NCBI GenBank assembly: GCA_023101725.1
Contig: JALJCO010003910.1
Span: 62,001 to 126,000 of the forward strand
Direction of reading: 5' to 3'
From: Atherinomorus stipes
Lineage: Eukaryota > Chordata > Actinopteri > Atheriniformes > Atherinidae
Length of the DNA: 64,000 nucleotides
Below, piece by piece: positions 45,309 through 57,249 of this stretch. A program made the translations under genes and the position numbers. Under the pieces are notes generated by a model. It ran no database searches, had not been told where the DNA came from, and saw only the letters and a program-made list of their open reading frames with translations. How positions within the stretch are numbered: position 1 is the stretch's first letter; each line of letters opens with the position of its first letter.

Positions 45309-46639
45309 GTAGGATAACACAAAATGCTGCCAGTTTCTTGTTGCCTTCCTGTCGTCAATACTAAAAAGAACAGCTGGTTAAATGTTTGTGCTAACAGGCT
45401 TGTGCAACATTGGTTCACACCTGTCATGTCTTTGAGATTCTCAAACATTAGCTTCCTGATACCTAGACTGTAAATTCTATTAATAAACTTCCTGAAAGTT
45501 AAAATTATCTCAGTTTAATTATGTGTACTGTATATTGCTGAATATAGCTGCACTAGTTCAGAGTTAAAAGTTGAACTCATTTGGTGTTAAAATAGATACC
45601 CTATACATTATTTCTTGCAGTTTTGTGTAATATTTCATATAGCACGTAATGGAGTGCCCTTCACTAAGATCTGCAGATCCTCACGAAACCTAACCTGTCA
45701 TGGATGTCTTACTTATATCAGAGTTAACAAACCTATAGCAAAGGCATTTACTATTAATTCAGCAATCTGCTTCCCTCGTTGTGTCACAACTCCAAAATTC
45801 AGGTAGCATTTGGGAGTTACTACAATCCCAAAACTTCCTTGACATACCAACTCTGTATGGCACATTAGTGTTTACATGAAAATGAATCAGTCTGTTCACT
45901 ACAGTTTAGTTGCTTTAAATGTCCAAATTAAAAGATTAACAATGTTTGTGCACCTAGCTACGTGCTAAGAACACTCAAGGAGCATTTAGCTACTCATTAA
46001 ACTACTCAAAACTACTCATGGGTCTGGAATCAGTCAGTCACTTCCCAGTCCACACTGACAACGTGGCGTTAGATGTAAAAAATGATATAATAAACCAATC
46101 ATCGAAAGAAAAGAACTTTGGATACTATTTTGTTGGTGGAGAAATTTATGTCACACAATATTATTCACCAGACCAATCCTGGTAACATTTTTGAGGCAAA
46201 GCTGCTTTCAGACTTGCTATGTAGAACATTTGCGGTGAAGCCCATCTGCTCTGTAACTGGACTTGTCTTTTCAAACATGTTGTGTCCTCATGGACTTATT
46301 GTCCAGCCACGTTCAGACATCAGGAAATGTTCCAGATAGGTCAACACGGCCACACTCCCTTTTACCCTGTCTGGAACATTTTCTTGTGCATTCAGCCAAA
46401 ACGACGTGCCACAACATTTTCACTGTTATGACATGGGGACCAGCCGGTACATGTTTGCTGCATCTCAGAGGTAAAACAGCACAACGCATGTCTATATGCA
46501 AACTGTACAAAAGACAAAGTTCGCATTATTACCGCATTCCAGAGCAAGTCTGAAAGGGGCTTACTGAGTCAAACAAAACTTTGTTCCCACACGTTAAAAA
46601 ATTGAAAATGCCTCGGACAACTTGAGTTGAGATTTTAAG
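45309..46639. other. Non-coding, no gene seen
   Basis: AT-rich, no gene seen. The part 46250-46560 is slightly more complex but has no recognisable repeat. Confidence 0.4.
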
Positions 46640-46700
46640 GCATGAGGCAGGGTACACCAGTCCAGGTTGCCAGTTCATCACAGGGCCAACATAGAGAGAG
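46640..46700 (+). repeat. Fragment of a common fish dispersed repeat
   Basis: GAGGCAGGGTACACCAGTCC followed by CCAGTTCATCACAGGGCCAA matches the central part of the same widespread repeat whose start is at about 940. Confidence 0.5.
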
Positions 46701-46719
46701 TAACTACCTTTATTCCTTA

Positions 46720-46875
46720 GTGGGTAGCCTAGTGGTTAATGCCGTGGACTTTGGCGTGGTAGACACGTTTTTGAGTCACCGACATGGCACTCAGGTTAAC
46801 CATTATGGGCCCTTGCGCAAGGTCCTTAACCCCCACCAACTGATCCTTGGGCACTGTCGTTGGCAGCTCACTGCT
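46720..46875 (+). mobile_element. Degenerate tRNA-derived SINE, plus strand
   Basis: GTGGGTAGCCTAGTGGTTAA has an A-box-like start. About 45 bp later, GTTTTTGAGTCAC stands where a B-box (GTTCGAGTCAC-like) is expected. Downstream, TTGCGCAAGGTCCTTAACCC resembles the conserved body of fish SINEs. No clear target duplication. The promoter boxes are too decayed for transcription. Confidence 0.55.
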
Positions 46876-47555
46876 CTCAGGTTAAAGGTTAAATATGTAA
46901 CATTTTTATTGAAGGTTTATTTAAAAAAAAAAAAAACCTCCACAGGTCGTTTGGGGGTGTACAGAATGAAAGTACATTTCCTAGAAAAAATATATTTAGC
47001 CTAAAAATAATTATGAAATTAATTTTAACGGGTTCAATAATGGCATTATATTTGCGTTTGTAAGCCAATACACGCCGCCATTGCGGGTTGCCAAATACGA
47101 TCTATGTGTGGAAACAATATTTTGGGCACAGTCAGGCTGGTACTGGGGAAAACCGTGGAGATGACGAGTGAAGCAGCTGCTTCAGAGCCCTGGAGATGTT
47201 ATCTGTTTCTGAGGAGGAGTGACCTGAGAAGAGCAAAACCTGGAGTAAATTTAGGTGAAGACTTCACTAAATGAACCCACATAAACGTTTTCCACGGAGT
47301 CAAAACACGAAAATGGCGACTTTCCTCCTGGATCGGTAAGCTAGCTTGTTTGCTAACATGGCTAACATTAGCTGTCAGTTATAAACTCCTCTGCGTTACT
47401 TGTGTGACATGTTGCAGACTGTTGGTCACTTGCATATCGGCAGTGAGCCTGGCATCCCAGTGGCTAAAGTTGTTTTTCTGCCGTTGCAACTGCAACCTAG
47501 ACACACGTGATGTCGCTGTTTTGTCCGTATTCCATATTCAACCTTTAAACTTGAA
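46876..47555. other. Non-coding, possible transposon remnant
   Basis: An A run (about 46922-46934) is followed by CpG-containing sequence around 47080-47340, with CCTGGAGTAAATTTAGG-type text that looks transposon-derived. No ends or ORFs were identified. Confidence 0.3.
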
Positions 47556-47625
47556 ATGGGTTCAATGAAGAGAACAAATTTCTTTATCTGGATTAATAAA
47601 GTATGAATTATTACTATTATTATAG
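47556..47625 (+). repeat. LINE 3'-tail-like sequence
   Basis: TTTATCTGGATTAATAAAGT followed by ATTATTACTATTATTAT is the usual 3' end of fish non-LTR retrotransposons. No coding body upstream, so strongly 5'-truncated at best. Confidence 0.4.
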
Positions 47626-48170
47626 CATAGATCCAACAAAGTGTTGGAAACATTCCTCAGAGATTTTGCTCCATATTCACACGATAGCATCACACAGTTG
47701 CTGCACATCCATGATGAGAATCTCCCGTTCCACCAAATCCCAAAGTTGCTCTGTTGGATTGAAATTTGCTGACTATGGAGATCATTGGAGTACAATGAAC
47801 CCATTGTCCTTCTCAAGAAACCAAATGGGGATCACCTGAGATTTGTATTATGGTGCATTATCCTGCTAGAAGTAGCCATCAGAAGATGTTACACCGTGGT
47901 CATAAATGGGTGACGGTCAGCAGCAATACTAAAGTAGACTGGTGGTTAAACAATTCTCAGTTGGTATTAAGGGTAAAAGTACTCTACAATCTGAATGTAG
48001 TAGCTGAAATTAAGACTCATCAGACCCGGCAATGTTCTTCAGTGTTCTATTGCCCAGTCTTGGTGTGAAATGTAGCTGCAGTTTCCTGTTCTTAACCTCT
48101 CATCACTGCTGAACTACCACCTATGTGATGATGGCTTTGTGGAAACTGGACAAGGGGCAGACAAGCAACA
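47626..48170 (-). pseudogene. Tc1-like transposase remnant, minus strand
   Basis: On the minus strand this is the C-terminal half of a Tc1/mariner-family transposase. In frame, minus-strand text reads FNPTEQLWDLVEREILIMDV, the conserved block that includes the last acidic residue (E) of the DD34E triad, then IWSKISEECFQHFVGSM near the end. Stops interrupt the frame just before and after this block. Further inward (about 47850-48070), DNA corresponding to the central domain (inverse of TGGTGCATTATCCTGCT) is still recognisable but frame-shifted. The N-terminal half and the terminal repeats are absent. Inactive and old. Confidence 0.78.
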
Positions 48171-48279
48171 AAATTAAAAACATTTTTTACTCCATGAAGT
48201 GAAATCATAATAGGAATTATTCTAATATGAAAATGTAGTGTGGTATAATAATATAATAAAAATGTAATGAAAAGTGTCA

Positions 48280-48735
48280 GGCTTAACGTAACTTCTTGAT
48301 TTTAAAAATTTGCATTTCTGACTTGTTTTGATGGTACAGCCACATTCGTATGTGGATTTCTCAAGCCGTCACTGCCCAATGGCGTCCCAAGGGTGAGAAA
48401 CCGCACAATGTAACCTTTTCCATCCAGGATGCGGCATGACACTGCAGCCAAGTATTGGCTGCGCACCGCGTCACATGCTTGCAAATGGATATAAACACAG
48501 CAGGTGTTTTGAACGCACATCATGGTGGATTCAGCAAAGAAATGCAAGGAAATATTACTGGAGGAAAACACGAAAAGAAAGAGAGGAAGGGAAAGAACAA
48601 GAGTCAAGATAAGACTGTCTTTCACTGGCTGGATTGAGCTCACAGTACAGGTTGGATGAAGATGGATCCTAGTTTAGCCGTCGATAGGGGGCGTGTCACT
48701 GAGAAAACAGCAAAATGTTATGTAGTGTATCTTTA
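48280..48735 (+). mobile_element. Family A MITE copy, plus strand
   Basis: Alignable by eye with 60378-60849. Landmarks: AAAATTTGCATTTCTGACTTG, CAAGCCGTCACTGCCCAATGG, TATTGGCTGCGCACCGCGTC, GCAAGAAATGC-type purine stretch (AAGAAAGAGAGGAAGGGAAAG), AGATAAGACTGTCTTTCAC and GATAGGGGGCGTGTCACTG. Ends TGTAGTGTATCTTTAA. Non-coding. The short ORFs on both strands are shadows. Confidence 0.75.
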
Positions 48736-49555
48736 ACTGGCAGGAGTGACACTCAGTGTGGTCTGATGTAGCCCGTCTGCTTCAAGGTTGGGCATGTTGT
48801 GCTTTCAGAGATGGTGTTCTGTAAACCTTGGTTGGATCAAGAGGTTAATTGAATTTGTGCTGCCTTCCTATCATCTCCAACCATCCTGCCCATTCTCCTC
48901 TGACGTCAACAAGACATTTTCATTCAGGCAACAGTAAACCTCACAGATGGTTGCTTGTGAAAACAATCTTCACCACTTCTACATGCCTAAATACATTGAG
49001 TTTCTACCATGTGATTGATTGATAAGCTATTTGTGTCAACATGTAATTGAACAGGTGTAACTACTGTAATAAAGTAGCCAATAAGTGTGTGACATCTATA
49101 TATTCAGAGAGCATTTCAAACACAGAATATTGAGTGATTTTGGACCCAGCTGAGACGTAGAGTTGAAACATATTCCCAAAAACTATATCAATTAACTCCA
49201 AGGCATTAAAAGCAAGAGGCAATTCCTGAGTACAAGCTACAGTTGAAGGTAAAGAGCAAATTCCTAAAAAACTTCTCTCTGATTATGAGTCATCAAATCT
49301 CCTGCCAAGCATTTCTCATAGCACTTCTTGCCCTTTGCCAAACAAATGCTTTCTCCTGGAGGTGTTTCTGTGTAATAACCATCTGGTGCAACAGATTAAA
49401 GAATCTCATAAATTCTTGTTGTTCCTGACCCTGTTGTGGTGCCTCACCTCGGTGGTTATTACCCTTCTCCCTGTGATCATTACATTACTGTACATGTCAC
49501 AAATAGCTACCACTATTTCTATATATTTATAATTTTCTAATATCATTTTATTATT
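48736..49555. other. Non-coding, no gene seen
   Basis: Nothing recognised. The last part (from about 49320) may belong to the body of the retroelement tail that follows. Confidence 0.35.
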
Positions 49556-49702
49556 GTTGTTGTTTTAACTCTGTAGCTTATGTTGTGTAATTTATTCCTG
49601 TATTTTATTCCCTTAACCTGGTTATATTTTCTGTAGAACACTTTAGTCCATTGTCGTTGTTTAAAGTGTTTTTTAAATAAAGTAAGATTGGATTGGATCA
49701 TC
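49556..49702 (+). repeat. LINE 3'-end fragment
   Basis: ACACTTTAGTCCATTGTCG, then GTGTTTTTTAAATAAAGTAA, then a GATTGGATTGGAT tail parallels the 3' untranslated ends of fish CR1/Rex1-like retrotransposons (AGCACTTTGGTCAA...AAATAAA...TTGATTG). No coding text remains. Confidence 0.4.
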
Positions 49703-49950
49703 TCCATGCACTGTGCAATGCTGATAGTGGCAAACTAAGCAGTTGATCAAATTGCTTATTTAATTTTAACTGGAACACAACTGTCTAGTAAACCCCCTCT
49801 AAACATGATAAGATCAACCAAACCATGTTCGACACATTTAAGCTGACAATGCATTCATCTATCAAAAAGAGAAAAAAAAAAAAAGCCCAAGTACATTCCT
49901 CCCCCACAAAGTTCAGCTCCCTCTACATGGATCACAGCAACATGGACCAA

Positions 49951-50511
49951 CAGGTTAAAGGCATATGCCACCCCTGGGTGAAAGTGAGGCTCCTCATGCA
50001 GTGCCCTGAGCTGGACAAGTGGGCTGAACTGTTTTTTAACAGACCCAGTCATTCTCTGAAGCTGGCAGCACTGACTTTAGCTTAGCTTAGCATAGTTGCT
50101 GTAATCCAGTATATCCAACTAGCACCGCTTGGCGAAAGTGAACTACTTAACTCAAGATTTTTTCCAATTATGTTTCAAGACCTGCACATTCTGATCAAGT
50201 ACAAACGAGAAGCCGATTTCACATCAAAGGACTGACTAGGTGGCATTCAATAGGGGAGCTATGCAGCAGAAGTACCGGCCAATCACAGGCGAAGCACAGC
50301 GGATAGTAGCAAAGGCAGTACACATGCGCAGCATCCAGTAGCAACCCTGTTTTTGGAAGTTGGGAATGCTGCGCATGCGTGCTGCCTTTCAACTTTTAAG
50401 CTTTTAAGGAGAGACTTGGGTCTAAAGAGCGATGTGGCCATTAGCCTCAGGGGAGGGGCTCTTAGTTTGAATAGCATTTAACAGGGGAACACTCCGGATT
50501 TTACCTTTAAC
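49951..50511. mobile_element. MITE-like element with GTTAAAGG ends
   Basis: Starts GGTTAAAGGCATATGCCACC and ends TCCGGATTTTACCTTTAAC. The inverse of the right end, GTTAAAGGTAAAATCCGGAG, matches the left at the first 8 positions and loosely beyond. The interior has a GCGCATGCGT/ACATGCGCAGC inverted motif pair. Boundaries moderate, no duplication found. Confidence 0.4.
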
Positions 50512-53364
50512 AAGTGTTGGACAATGTCTCCACTTTGCTCTGCGGAGATTTTTGTTTTTTGGGATGCACATCTAAACCTTCAGATGCTCTGCCTGGTTAG
50601 TGTAGTACACACACAAATATATGCAAAAACATTCATGTAAAAGTCTAATAATGCCAATGATACTGTGACAAAGTGCATCCTGGACTAGGAATACTATCAC
50701 AGGCTTCTGTCAACAAGCCTCTGTCACGTTTTTCTGCCAGTTCTTCAGCCAATGAATTATTCTGTTTAAATTCATGCTTTTTGTTGTGCATTTGAAAGGC
50801 AGTGTATGACCAGGCTGCAGGGAGCCCTATGTGAGAGCATTTAAATTCATACTGGGCAAAGGTTACAAACTCAAACCATTCAATTCAGTGCATGACATTA
50901 TTTTTTTTTAAAGGCAGATGCGAATAAAAGAAAATGTGTTTGTGTGTCCACATATGGGCGAATGAATTTACTCTATAAGAAAAAGCAATTCATATTCTTT
51001 CATAGACATTAAGTATTAAAACTACATATCCCCATGATATTACATTCATATTCAAGATTGATCCATTCTGTTTGTTTCCTTCCCTAGGCTATTGTGAATT
51101 GGCTTGAATTCATTTGTCTGTGAGTCGCTCTAAGAAAACATAAAGCTGAATTGTATTAAAAGCTGAATATGTAATTATAAGGGGGTCACAGAAGCTACAA
51201 CGTTCTCCCAATGTATAATAAACTATTTGATTATGGTCAAGATTAATTTTTGGACACAATTTAAGAGAAACAATGTAAAATCACATATTTCTAGACATTT
51301 TCTTGCTTTTCACAAAAAGCTTGAGTGAAAAATTCAGCCTTGATGTCTGACTTCACAACTTTGAGAGGAGCACATAGAGGACACAACTATGATGTTAGTC
51401 TTTCTCACACCTACTCTGTGTGGTCCCATTTACAGGTAAGAAGAGCCTCAGCGGTCTTTTCAGACCCTCTCCACTGATTGCACCTTTTTTTTTCTTCTTA
51501 CCACTGTGTTTTTCTTTTTTTTTTAAAAAGAGAAACACAAAAGAAAGTGTCAGGTAAGCTGAGGTCCACCACATAAACAGCAGGTAGATGATGACGACAA
51601 GGTGCCTTCTCCTTTACCACCCAGATTACTTTGGTGAAAGTTTTGTGAATTCTACAGTGATCTGGTAGGGGGCTGAGTAGCTATTCAAAAAAGTCCAAAA
51701 TTAAAATTTTGACTTATGTTGAATTATAAGGTCTCATTGCATTGGATGAATTAAAAAAAAAAAAAAAAAATCAAACGCCATTCATTTTGCACATTTTTGT
51801 ATTATCATCATGTAATGCTGAGACGAGCATCTCATCATAAATCCAAAGCAAAACATTCAAAATGTCACAGAGGATATTACAAATGCTCTGAGTGGTTTTG
51901 GGAGATTTTAAATGTTCTGTAAATGGCAACTGTGTCAAAGTGTGTCGCATGATAAGCACTTTTGCTTCCTCTGTTGCTAAACACCACAACTCTGTCCAAA
52001 GAGTGCAATCTGTTTTCCCAACTGAGCAAACAGACCAGACCAAAGCACAGAAAACACACGTGTGCAAAAATGTGCAGTGTGTAATGCCCTAACAAACATT
52101 ATTTAGATGTGAAAATGCATGTGTATGTACACATAAACACATAATGCATCTACCAGGTATACATGGCATGTATTGAAGATATTCTTGCACAGTTCAAACT
52201 GTAGCTGGGGAGCTGTAGCAGGCAGATTGGTAATAAAACTTTCCCTTAGTCAATGGAGTCTGTGAGTATGCTTCTGCGTGTGAGCGTGTGCTATTTGCTG
52301 CTCTCAGCGGTGTGGGAGGTCTGATTTGTAGCTGTAATATCGACAGCCAAGGCCTTGGAATGAGTCTGTCCTACAGGGAGCCCTCCTACCCTTTTGTGCT
52401 TGCACAGAAACACAGAAACATCTACAAAAACGAACTTTGTGTAAATTACGCTGAGAATGTCATGCAGACAAATTTACGCCTAATATTGCTGATGCTCTGC
52501 ACTGTACAACCCTCTAGAATGGATTGTGAAAGCATTCAAAACCCTGATGTCTTATACTTTATCTTATTTCAATCTATTTTTTCAACTGTTCACCTGAAAA
52601 CTAATATCAAGCTGCTGTTATACTGCTCTTTTATTCTGCGCTTTCTAGAAATAGAGTTTAAGGGATGGAGAAATCTATCAGGGCAACTATTCATTTGAAA
52701 AATCACAAGCATTTAGATGAAGATATTTACCTTTTAATTAAACAAGGTAAACCTATTAAGCACTTAAGTAACTTCCTAACGAAGACGTCGCTAGCACGGC
52801 ATTATCATTAGCTTTCACAACCTATCATTCTTGCTAGCGACCTTGCTTGCAAAGCACCTTTAAGATAGACATCATCTTCTATTCATAATCTATTAACATT
52901 TGCAAACATTTATTATGCAAAGAAACACTCATTTTAATAAATGATTTAAAACCATTTTCTCAGGAAAAACAAAATTAAGTATCTTTCTAACTGAAACCTT
53001 CCGAGCAGGATTCTATCACAAACACTAGCTTTGCTAGCACATTGTTGTCAAGATTTGAATTCCACCATCTTTTATTTGAGAGTCAAACAAACATTCATTA
53101 AATGGACAAACAGTAGTGTTGTAAGTAATGAACTGCAAAAAGCCAATACCCTTCCAGCAACAAATATAGTTAAGTTACTAAAATCATATTTCCTTTTATC
53201 CTCTTTCAGTAACATTTTACAAAGTGAGATGATACTAAAGACTAAAGGATGAGATGCCTTAATAATAAGGGGTAACCTAGGATACTACTGCAATTATGTT
53301 TTTTTGTTTTTACCTAAAACTCCTAAAACACAAAATTTCCCATTTTGTCTCCTAAAACACAATA
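50512..53364. other. Non-coding, no gene seen
   Basis: A 2.8-kb AT-rich stretch without recognisable genes or repeats. The 136-codon plus ORF at 52288-52698 has no domain and no splice support and is probably chance. A donor-like CAGGTAAGAAG at 51434-51444 lacks an open upstream frame. Confidence 0.4.
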
Positions 53365-54215
53365 GGGTTGCTTCCGGTTCCGCTCCGGTTCAGTTGCGGC
53401 CCCTTCCGGTCCAGTTCATGTCCCTGCTTTGTTAGGTACGCCACCCTCTGATTGGTAGCTGGGTCAAGGAGGGGGTGGTTTAGAGTGGGGCCGAACTTTA
53501 TACACGTGATGTTTGTTTGAGCCGGTGGGGACACACCGGAGTGATGCGCTAGTGTTTCCGACGGCTTATGTGCATTTAAACACACAAACATGAAAATCGA
53601 GTCTGTACCCCCTGTTTTTAGCCGACAAAGTGGCACGCTAGTTGGCTATGCTAACCTGCTACAGTGTCCGCCAGCTACTCTCTGTTAACTTTGTTGGTCG
53701 CGCAGTTTATTGCTGAGGTGTAAGGAGAAGTGGATACCGATTGCCGCGGTGAAGGACCGAACTTTATAATAAACGACACGTTTGTTTGTGGCGGAGACTG
53801 CGCAGTCGTGTTGCCTGTGCTTAGCAGCTTGATGACGTGCCTACTTTGTGAGCTGAACACACAAGATCTGAAAGCGTCTCCTTTCTTGGCAGTCCCCAGT
53901 TGTTCCACTGGAACGGGGAGGTACAAACCCGATTTTCAGATGTTTGTGTGTTTTAGCGCACAATGTTAGCACGCAGTAAACGCTGCTGGCTATGCTGATG
54001 CTGTGAAGTGCCGGTGTTGTTCCCCACCGGCGACAAACAAACGTGTGTTTTAATATAAGTTCGGCCCTTCACCGCGGCGACGTCGCTTGATCAGCTTTTG
54101 ATCCAGTTCACTGGATGGAATACTTCAGTTGTTTGGCGTTTTCCGTCGTTCGGAGGAAGGCTGTGTTACATGGGGAGAGGAAGTGTCAAAATCCGGGAAC
54201 TTCCGGTAGCGGATA
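53365..54215. mobile_element. GC-rich composite element with three copies of one unit
   Basis: The unit starts GCCGAACTTTATA and continues to GTTTGTTTG..GCCGGTGGGGA and AACACACAAACATGAAAATCG. One copy is plus at about 53491-53609, a second (partial) plus at about 53742-53800 (GACCGAACTTTATAATAAAC), and a third inverted at about 53924-54069 (GATTTTCAGATGTTTGTGTG ... ATAAGTTCGGCC). CpG-rich against an AT-rich background. Left edge near TTGCTTCCGGTTCCGC, right edge near GGAACTTCCGGTAGCGG. No transposase. Superfamily not recognised. Confidence 0.65.
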
Positions 54216-56471
54216 ATCCCCTTTTGACTAATTCAACGTTTGTCTTTTTTTTAGGTTAGGTAAACCTTCTTTCTTACAGATTCCCTGCAGATAAATTAGG
54301 CCTAAATCTAAAGCTGAGACAGTGGTCATCATGTTTTTCATTGGATAAAGCTGCCAAGTATTAAAAAAAGAGAATAACATTTAATATTTACCACAATAAA
54401 AGGCTCTGAAACACACCCTTTTCACTCAACGATGACCCAACACTAGATGCTCATAATCAGACAACACATCTTTGGCTGCAACATCTCTGTGGTCAGAGGG
54501 AGGTGGGAAGGTGGTGATGCAGTTTTTTTTTCTCCAGTTGTCCACTCTTTCCTTATGCTTTGTTCCTCCACTGACACATTGGCCAATTAAACCTCAACTC
54601 CACCACTGAAACTAGCTGTTTTGGGGTATTTTACAGTCGATGTGTGTCTGGGTGCAGGTGTGTAGTCTGGCATTTCTGACAGTCAACAGAAAGGTAACAG
54701 GTATGAGTAAAATGACAAAACCAGAAAAAACACAACAGCACACTTCCTTCCCTTCCCTCAATCCTTGTGAAATATGGCATTAGGGATCCTAAAAAGAAGC
54801 CTTTCAAGCTTTTGACTTTGACTTCAGTTTACTTTGGAGTCTTTTTGAAACATATTGAGCTTTTTTTTTGTCCACATACCAACTTTTTATCCATGAAGCT
54901 CAGCCAGTCTACAGAGAGAGAATAAATATCTCTTGTGCGATGCCAAATGGCTCATCCTCAACCACAATTAGGCTGGGCAGAGAAAGACAAAGTCACCTCA
55001 AGTAAAGTAAAGAGAACAAGTCCTTCACCGCATCAGTAAGCTGCTACAAAGCCTAACTAAAAAGTTGCTGTTGTATAGGAAAACTACCCTCGTTAACAGT
55101 TAAATGATGGTAATCTTATGCTAGAAAAAAAAAAAATCTGCAAAGTAGAAAAATAACGTGCAACCCTTTTGAAGTATTGTTTTAAGTTTATGCTTTATAA
55201 TCCACATTGGTTTAATAATGATTATTTTAATTATTTTAACTCAAATCCATGTCACATTTTAATAACGCTTTTATGTTATTGCTTGTCTACTTTATTCCCT
55301 ATGCATACACAGCAATCCCTAATGTTTCACAAATTTATTCATGCTTTCAATCACTTATTTTGCACCAGGAAGTCCAACTGTGGAAGGTTGTGCAAACAGA
55401 GTCGTGTAGTTTCCAGGTGCCATGTTAAAGATAAATGACAGGCCTATTTATCTCATTTATTATTATTTCTTTGATATATTAAAAGAAGCAGACAGAGATT
55501 AAAAAGGCCATGAGCTATCAGAAAATAATAATAATAAAAAAAAAAAAAAAACAGACTTTCAAATATTCAATTCACATGTGACAAATCCTGGTCAAAAACG
55601 AAGCCACAAAGATTGCGATAAAGACATTATATGATTGCCACTGGCAGACAGACCATTTCTGTGGCTTATCGGGAACACACTGAGCAGGCGCAGCCGGGTG
55701 CGGCAGGTAAATGTCTGAGAGAGAGCACCTGCAGCTCAACTCATGTCAGTTTACACATGTGTGAGTGGATGCTTCAGTGTCCATGCAGGATTATAGAAAC
55801 ACTGGATTATTTCTTTGGCGCTTGGAAAAAGTGCTTTTAAATCCTTAAATGAACAGTCAAGGAGAGGACAGCAGCTTAAAAAGGATGTGAAGATGAAATA
55901 GTTTCTTCTGAGCCTTTCTTCGTGATTTAAACGCAGCTACAGCAAAACTGACCTCAGAAAACAGATGCTTTGTAGAATGAACCAGTCAACCAATAAAATC
56001 CCCCAATCATGTGTGTGTATTTGTTAACATTTTCTTTGCATCACAGCATTTTATTGTTGAATGAAGTGTCTGCTTGCAACTATATGTACTAGAATAACAA
56101 GAAAGATGCTTACAAACGCTCTCAACCATAAATTCAGAATAATCTTGACAGTATATTTTTCTTTTCTTCTACTTAAAGTATTGGTGAAATGAAGGAGTTT
56201 TGCAGCAGATAATGCCTTATAGACAGCCTGCCCCGTCTCTCCCATTGTATGGATGTACACCGAAGGGCAACTCAAAGCAATACTGTATCTTCCAAAGGAG
56301 TCAAAGTGATACAGAATTTTTACCGGTTAGTAGATGCACGTATGAACTCCTAGAAATAAGGTCCAGGTTGAAAAAAAAAGAAAGTTGTCTTTTAATGTCT
56401 GCACCAAATGTTGTATGTCTTCCATACGTCTGTTGTAGAAGGTGCAATCTACTTTGCAGACATACTGTATG
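54216..56471. other. Non-coding, no gene seen
   Basis: No recognisable gene. Short A runs near 55126-55137 and 55536-55551. Confidence 0.4.
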
Positions 56472-56512
56472 TTGGGACTCCAAAATCAGAGAAACTGATT
56501 TTGGAGTCCCAA
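56472..56512. repeat. Perfect 18-bp hairpin
   Basis: TTGGGACTCCAAAATCAG (56472-56489), loop AGAAA, then the exact complement CTGATTTTGGAGTCCCAA (56495-56512). Too short for a canonical pre-miRNA. Resembles a template-switch scar or a tiny foldback. Confidence 0.95.
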
Positions 56513-57249
56513 TAAACAAACAAACTAAATAAGAAGGCTGGTTCTGTGCTGGGAACACCTCTGGAGCTGAGATAATAGTATGGAGAGGAATGCGTCTTTA
56601 GTTGCTGAATATAATGGGCAAGTTTTCACATCCTCTACAACACAGTGAAGAACGTTCAGCGTGAGTTATTTGAATACGCTGTAAGACAGGCAGAATAAAT
56701 ACAAACCTATTTTATTGCATCACCCTTCCTTGTATTTTTTCATCTTTTGGGACATGAAAATATACTGTAATCTGTTGGCAGTTTTCAAACAGGAATTTCT
56801 GTCCATTTCACCTTTCTCCAAACTGTCAGCCGCTCATCATTCTGTGGTCATTCTTTTCTGGTTGTCTGAGAAAACTTACTGTTGTGTCGTACAGAAAGAG
56901 GTCAGCTATTGTTCTGCTTTAATAGCTAAGGACTTTTCTGGAAAAAGGTGTCAACTTGATGGTATACGTATACGTTTCTCTGAAATATGCCAATCAATGA
57001 CACCTTCATTGATTGGTAACTTTGAAAAATCTGTTGACTAGCTGCGTGACATCAGTGGCTCCTTCACACATTTCTAAGTCACCAGTGTAATGAACACTGA
57101 TGCACCCACATCACAGAAGCTTGCTTTTACATCTTTACATCCGGTAACAGTTTCGATGGTCTTTCTTATTTTTGCACATCTTTTTTTTTTTTCCTCATCC
57201 GACCATCTGACTCTTTAGTTCATCTGGGTATTTATAAAACTTTGGGGGG
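56513..57249. other. Non-coding, no gene seen
   Basis: No gene seen. The 108-codon plus ORF at 56715-57041 has no recognisable domain. Confidence 0.4.

Noticed and set aside
52288..52698. 136-codon plus ORF
   Set aside because: No recognisable motif, no consensus splice sites, and AT-rich random-looking residues. Probably chance.
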